In this document: positions 21,940-25,291 of the stretch, one piece after another | Layout: every line of letters starts with the position of its first letter | Position numbering within the stretch: position 1 is the first letter of the stretch | IMG/VR virus record: IMGVR_UViG_3300031566_004007 | Span: 1-25,291 of that record | Source of the DNA: a virus | Length of the DNA stretch: 25,291 nt | Strand: one strand, 5' to 3' | The notes under the pieces: generated by a model | Seen by the model: only the letters and a program-made list of their open reading frames with translations | What the model was told of the DNA's origin: nothing | The model's database searches: none | Made by a program: the position numbers and the translations under genes

Positions 21940-22707
21940 ATGCTACTCAAAAAGATGGCTGCGACCGCCTGCGTCCTCGGGCTCACGATTGGCTCCTTCG
22001 GGTGCAAGCCCAAAAAGGGCACTGCCAACCCTGACGACTACTTCCCCCTCATCCTCGTCGCAATGGAAAGCGGAAAAACCGCTGCCATGATCGGCCGTAA
22101 CGAAGCCATCGACAAGAAGAACTTCGCGGGCTGCGTCACGTCGGAGGTTCTGATCTCAGCCACGGACGCCGCAGGCGAAGCCCTCATGGGCCATCTTGGC
22201 GGCACCGTCACCATCCCCGGCATCGACGTGGACCTGTCCGACTGTATGCCCTTGAACCCCAAGGACCCCAAGGGAGCCGAGGAGAGCGTGGGCATGATCG
22301 TGGAGCAGGTCGTTGGCGTTGCGCTCGGCCTCGGGTCGCACTACGCGGCCAAGCTGGAGACGAGCGACTGCAAGAAGGGCAAGGCTGCCTTGGGAGCCAT
22401 CGCGTACCTCCAGGGCCTCGTGGGCCCGATTGCAGACGAGGTGTCGAACCCTGACGGGGTATTCACCATCCCATCCGTCGAGGTCCCCCTGAGCGCGTGT
22501 GAGACCGCAGGCACGGTCGAGGAACCTCCCGTGGGGGAAGAGGCCCCCGCTGAGGAGCCCGCCGAGGAAGAGGCCGCCGAAGAGGAAGCAGCGGCAGAAG
22601 CACCCGCCGAGGAGGCCCCGGCTGCGGAGGCTCCCGCCGAGGAAGCGCCTGCTGAAGAGGCACCCCCTGAGACGCCCGAGGATCCTCCGGCGTCCGACGA
22701 GGGCTAA
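21940..22707 (+). CDS. Phage-encoded lipoprotein with acidic Ala/Glu/Pro tail
   Basis: From ATG 21940 (AGGAG upstream) it has 255 residues. MLLKKMAATACVLGLTIGSFGC has a two-Lys start, a hydrophobic core and a lipobox-like SFGC with C22 as the lipidated cysteine; the -3 residue is Ser rather than Leu, so the signal is plausible but not perfect. The mature part (about 23-190) has four further cysteines, which could form two disulfides in the periplasm, and Gly-rich helices (MGHLGGTVTIPGIDVDLSDC). The last ~65 residues are a low-complexity APAEE-type tail. A phage lipoprotein expressed beside regulatory genes could block superinfection or alter the envelope. No family is recognised. Confidence 0.78.
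   Translation: MLLKKMAATACVLGLTIGSFGCKPKKGTANPDDYFPLILVAMESGKTAAMIGRNEAIDKKNFAGCVTSEVLISATDAAGEALMGHLGGTVTIPGIDVDLSDCMPLNPKDPKGAEESVGMIVEQVVGVALGLGSHYAAKLETSDCKKGKAALGAIAYLQGLVGPIADEVSNPDGVFTIPSVEVPLSACETAGTVEEPPVGEEAPAEEPAEEEAAEEEAAAEAPAEEAPAAEAPAEEAPAEEAPPETPEDPPASDEG
22519..22704 (+). repeat. Degenerate repeat coding the Ala/Glu/Pro tail
   Basis: A run of imperfect GAGGAGGCCCCCGC / GCCGAGGAAG-type units codes APAEE repeats at the end of the lipoprotein. Wobble bases vary between units, so the repeat is kept at protein level rather than being a fresh DNA duplication. Such a stretch may vary in length between related phages. Confidence 0.6.
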
Positions 22708-22726
22708 TACGCGCCCGACGCGATCT

Positions 22727-22764
22727 CAGCCAGGCCCTCCCAGGGGGGTCTGGCTGTCGTTTTT
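22727..22764 (+). terminator. Strong intrinsic terminator after the lipoprotein gene
   Basis: CAGCCAG (22727-22733) pairs with CTGGCTG (22750-22756); the stem continues inward with CCC/GGG pairs around a short loop, and TTTTT follows at 22760-22764. It is the clearest terminator in the window. It separates the replication/regulation block from the virion-type genes downstream. Confidence 0.85.
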
Positions 22765-22811
22765 CGCGGCTTCGCTTTTCCGCCTATGGGTCGGCAGGAA
22801 TGAGGCTTGTC

Positions 22812-23120
22812 ATGCCCAAAAAGCCCTCTGAACGACGCGTAATCATGGCGAAGAAAATCGCCGCCGACTGGCTCTCGCAGCATTCCGCTGCTGAGTATCG
22901 CTTTCGCGTGTACCACAACGGGGACACGACCCCTTACGTCAACCTTCTCCGATCTTTCCGTGACAATCGGATCCGATTCGGAAGCGTCGATCCGATCCCG
23001 GATCTCGGGATCAAACATGAGGTCGAGGGTTTCACGGTCTGGTCGAACGACTGGTCCGGCCTTCAGTCGCTCAAAACCTTCTTGGAGAAGAAGGGCATGG
23101 ACACGACGTGGATTTGGTGA
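22812..23120 (+). CDS. Small hypothetical protein at the start of the virion module
   Basis: The chosen start ATG 22812 has TGAGG seven bases upstream and gives 102 residues; ATG 22800 and ATG 22845 are alternatives with poorer sites. The N-terminus is basic (MPKKPSERRVIMAKKIAADW). The rest alternates strands and turns (EYRFRVYHNGDTTPYVNLL; FRDNRIRFGSVDPIPDLGIK) and ends in a Trp-rich segment (GMDTTWIW). I recognise no family. It is the first gene after the terminator and ends three bases before a structural-type gene, so it may be a small virion or assembly protein. Confidence 0.65.
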   Translation: MPKKPSERRVIMAKKIAADWLSQHSAAEYRFRVYHNGDTTPYVNLLRSFRDNRIRFGSVDPIPDLGIKHEVEGFTVWSNDWSGLQSLKTFLEKKGMDTTWIW

Positions 23121-23123
23121 ACG

Positions 23124-23552
23124 ATGGCACTGACTCTGATCGAATCTGCTTTCACCTACCGCTCCGAATTCGGAGGGGAGATTTGGCAATTCACGGTTGT
23201 CGTCAACCAGAACTCGACGCAAGGCATCCGCGAGCAAATCGGTCCCTATGGGTTGGTCCGCGACACGCAGACGCAGATCCCCGGGTACGTCCTTGACGAC
23301 CAAACTACTGCCAAAGGGCAGGTGGAGAATCTCTTGGCACAAACATCAGCAGTCAACGGCATCCTGACCTTTGCGGGTGAAACGTCCAAGACAGTGACCT
23401 TTTCGACACCGATGGTGAACACCACCTACCGCGTCGTCCTGTCCGTCGAAGATTTCGTCCCCTTCCGCATCCAATTCAAATCGCTCACACAGTTCGTTGT
23501 GGAGAGCGGCATTACCTTCACCGGGGCCGTCGGTTTCGACGTGTTCGTCTAG
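23124..23552 (+). CDS. Putative phage structural or receptor-binding protein (lectin-like beta)
   Basis: The 142-residue protein is almost entirely beta. The first half has short strands with Gln/Gly turns (GGEIWQFTVVVNQNSTQGIR). The second half, ILTFAGETSKTVTFSTPMVN then TTYRVVLSVEDFVPFRIQFK, SLTQFVVES and FTGAVGFDVFV, has the layout of the H-type lectin-like or fibre-tip domains at the ends of phage tail proteins. It may be a tail-fibre tip or baseplate/head decoration protein. The match is by pattern only. Its position before another large virion-type gene and a tailspike-like protein supports a structural role. Confidence 0.6.
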   Translation: MALTLIESAFTYRSEFGGEIWQFTVVVNQNSTQGIREQIGPYGLVRDTQTQIPGYVLDDQTTAKGQVENLLAQTSAVNGILTFAGETSKTVTFSTPMVNTTYRVVLSVEDFVPFRIQFKSLTQFVVESGITFTGAVGFDVFV

Positions 23553-23559
23553 GGACGCC

Positions 23560-24633
23560 ATGCAACGACAAGCACTACAGACCAACACTGAGGAGCGCCG
23601 TCTCTCGATGGCGAACGACTCATGGATGGGTCCTGCCGCCATCGACAAGTTGATCCGCCAAATCGAAGCGGGTCGGGGTGCGGAACTCTCGGTCCGCGAG
23701 CTTTGGTTTGAACGGTACGTGGACACGTGGCCTGAGCTTCTCCCAGAGGAGCAGAAGCTCATGCAAGAGTGCGACGCGCATTTGGAAGAAGCCGGGCTGG
23801 CTGCCTCCAAGGGTGAGGCTGGTGCGATCGAGCATTTGGAGGAGGCGAAGAAGTGCCGCGCGAAGGTCGTGGACTCGCTCAAATCCAAGCGCAACTACGA
23901 GGCAGAAGCTCTGGAGCTACGCGACGACGCTGTGACGCTGCTCGATCGGCTCGTTCTCTCGACGGCACGCGGCTTCGCTCCGATCAGCACGAAGCAGGTT
24001 CTCGCAGACATTGAAACTCGCTGCCTTCACAAGCAGGAGCAGACCATGCTTTCCAACCTCAAGGCTTCGATCGGACGCTCCAAGAAGCGTGGCGACGAGG
24101 GCCTCGATGCGTGGGAGCAAGCGAAAGAAGAACTACTCATGCTACGTGACGAGATCAAGCGCGCCCCCAAAGCCCCGAAGAAGGGCAAGAGTGCCTCTCT
24201 TCATTCCAAGCTGGTGCGGCTCGCTCATGCCCACCCCGAATTCCGCGACCACCTCATGCCGCTCGTCCTGGCCCCGGCTGTGACCTTCGGCAAGGCAGCG
24301 GCGGACAAGAACCCGACCCCGTGGCGTACAGACGGCGTGGTCGAGGATCTCCACGCCGAGCTTTACAAGCTCGCCGACGAGCACCGTCTTGCCAATGGGC
24401 GCGCACCCGATGGGACGGGCGCGCTGGAATACCAGATCCGGTTCCTGCGAGCTTCGCTGAAGAGATCGTTGCCTTGGATCTACGACAACATTGTCCTCAC
24501 GGCTCAGTCTTCGATGGCTCAGTCCCCCGGGCTCGCCCCGGTCGCCAAGAAGGTGATCAAGGAAGCAAAGGCTCGCCGCAAGGAGTGGGACGAGGCACAC
24601 GCAGCCGAGCTTGCGGCTCGGACCCACGCATAG
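23560..24633 (+). CDS. Unknown helical phage protein with LVRLAHxHPEFRxHLxPL motif
   Basis: ATG 23560 has AGGGA five bases upstream and gives 357 residues; ATG 23608 is possible but has a long spacer. The N-terminal ~130 residues are helical and charged (HLEEAGLAASKGEAGAIEHL). Near residues 205-240 a Lys/Pro/Ala linker (KAPKKGKS) leads into LHSKLVRLAHAHPEFRDHLM, a motif I associate with many uncharacterised phage proteins, often in virion or assembly genes. The rest is helical and ends in a basic stretch. There are no catalytic motifs. It could be a minor virion or scaffold-like protein; confidence in that is low. Confidence 0.7.
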   Translation: MQRQALQTNTEERRLSMANDSWMGPAAIDKLIRQIEAGRGAELSVRELWFERYVDTWPELLPEEQKLMQECDAHLEEAGLAASKGEAGAIEHLEEAKKCRAKVVDSLKSKRNYEAEALELRDDAVTLLDRLVLSTARGFAPISTKQVLADIETRCLHKQEQTMLSNLKASIGRSKKRGDEGLDAWEQAKEELLMLRDEIKRAPKAPKKGKSASLHSKLVRLAHAHPEFRDHLMPLVLAPAVTFGKAAADKNPTPWRTDGVVEDLHAELYKLADEHRLANGRAPDGTGALEYQIRFLRASLKRSLPWIYDNIVLTAQSSMAQSPGLAPVAKKVIKEAKARRKEWDEAHAAELAARTHA

Positions 24634-24642
24634 GAATTCACG

Positions 24643-25291
24643 ATGGCCCAACCTCCGTACAGAGTCGATGCACTAGAGATCGTTGGAGACAGCGGTGTTG
24701 GATCGCGGCTGATTGAGTCGCACGACACCGATGGGACTCTGCTTTTCACTGACTCCAAGGTGACGGACCTCGCCCTCTACGCGTTGACTGGCATCCAGCA
24801 GGTCGGGGGCGTCATCGTCCTGGGCAAGAGCGGATCGGGTCGAACCAAGGACGCGAACGGCGACGAGATCGACACGTTCCAAAAAGCGTTCGATGCGGTT
24901 CCCTCCTCCTCCAGCCCATCGAGCCCGTGGGTCATCCTCGCCATGCCCGGCGTCTACATCGAGGACACTTTGATGGAGAAGAACGGCGTCGAGGTCGTGG
25001 GCCTCGGCAACGTCGTCCTGCGCAACGCCACGGCCGGTGCTCACACCCTGACTTTTGTAGAAGGGCCCTTCTCCGTCCCCGAGAAGGTTCAGTTCCGCCA
25101 CATCCGCATCGAGAACACCAGCGCGACCGAAGCGTGTGTACGCATGTTCTCCGGTCTGTTCGCCACGGGCACAACGACCGTTGCCACGGTCCCCTTCGTC
25201 GGCGACACGCTGTCGATCGCAGGCACGACCCTCACGGCCATCGCCAACGGAGGCACCCCTGTAGCCGGCGAGTTTGAGCTTGGCACCGACA
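24643..25291 (+). CDS. Tailspike-like beta-helix protein, 3'-truncated by window end
   Basis: ATG 24643 (AGGA seven bases upstream) opens a frame that runs off the window after 216 codons. The early part, SPWVILAMPGVYIEDTLMEK, NGVEVVGLGNVVLRNA and VQFRHIRIENTSATEACVRM, has the short-strand rhythm and N/G turns of pectate-lyase-type right-handed beta-helices seen in tailspikes. From about residue 185, GDTLSIAGTTLTAIANGG with GEFELGTD matches a small domain common in phage tail proteins (pattern DTVTI.GT.FTA....FxxG), which appears inserted into the beta-helix. The protein would recognise or degrade a host surface polysaccharide. The catalytic end, if any, lies beyond the window. Confidence 0.7.
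   Translation, partial: MAQPPYRVDALEIVGDSGVGSRLIESHDTDGTLLFTDSKVTDLALYALTGIQQVGGVIVLGKSGSGRTKDANGDEIDTFQKAFDAVPSSSSPSSPWVILAMPGVYIEDTLMEKNGVEVVGLGNVVLRNATAGAHTLTFVEGPFSVPEKVQFRHIRIENTSATEACVRMFSGLFATGTTTVATVPFVGDTLSIAGTTLTAIANGGTPVAGEFELGTD

Overview
The window is part of the genome of a tailed double-stranded DNA phage, or possibly a prophage, with a high-GC (roughly 60% by eye), Gram-negative-type host. Four things point to a phage: a dense run of overlapping, same-strand genes; a large self-encoded replication and recombination set; many small conserved phage-type proteins of unknown function; and, after a strong terminator at about 22.75 kb, the start of a virion module with receptor-binding or tailspike-like proteins. 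A lipoprotein signal peptide suggests a Gram-negative-like envelope, but the host cannot be named. No integrase, tRNA, rRNA, insertion sequence or CRISPR array was seen. No gap between genes exceeds about 190 bases.

Layout. 1-607: the end of a DNA polymerase III delta (clamp-loader) gene. 724-3396: an adenosylcobalamin-dependent class II ribonucleotide reductase. 3398-4131: a short minus-strand island, the only genes on that strand. 4220-8432: an unknown protein, a RecD2-type helicase and two unknown proteins. 8563-16551: a tightly coupled recombination block holding a putative ssDNA-binding protein, RuvC-like resolvase, RecA, the N-terminal half of a Rad50/SbcC ATPase, an RMF-like small protein, Mre11/SbcD, a Cas4/RecB-like nuclease with four cysteines, a small coiled-coil protein, a DnaN-like sliding clamp and the C-terminal half of Rad50/SbcC. 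16548-19322: cysteine-rich and unknown proteins around a stripped-down TOPRIM primase and a degenerate phage metallopeptidase. 19357-21891: DnaX (gamma/tau), a NusG-like factor and a protein with two sigma-region-4-like helix-turn-helix units. 21940-22707: a lipoprotein with an Ala/Glu/Pro-rich tail. 22812 to the end: virion-type genes, the last one running off the window.

How the genes fit together. Delta, DnaX and the DnaN-like clamp show that this phage carries a bacterial-style clamp and clamp loader; no delta-prime or polymerase lies in the window. RecD2, Mre11-Rad50, the Cas4-like nuclease, SSB, RecA and RuvC would together cover end processing, strand invasion and junction resolution, which suits recombination-dependent replication. 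The class II reductase supplies dNTPs without needing oxygen. The NusG-like and sigma-4-like proteins form a likely transcription-control pair just before the terminator that separates this block from the virion genes.

The most noteworthy signals are the Rad50 gene broken just after its zinc hook, with its halves about 3.6 kb apart around Mre11, a nuclease and the clamp; the phage-borne clamp/clamp-loader set; the NusG-like/double-sigma-4 pair; a metallopeptidase-fold protein that has lost its catalytic Glu and second His; and similar acidic C-terminal tails on three neighbouring DNA-metabolism proteins.
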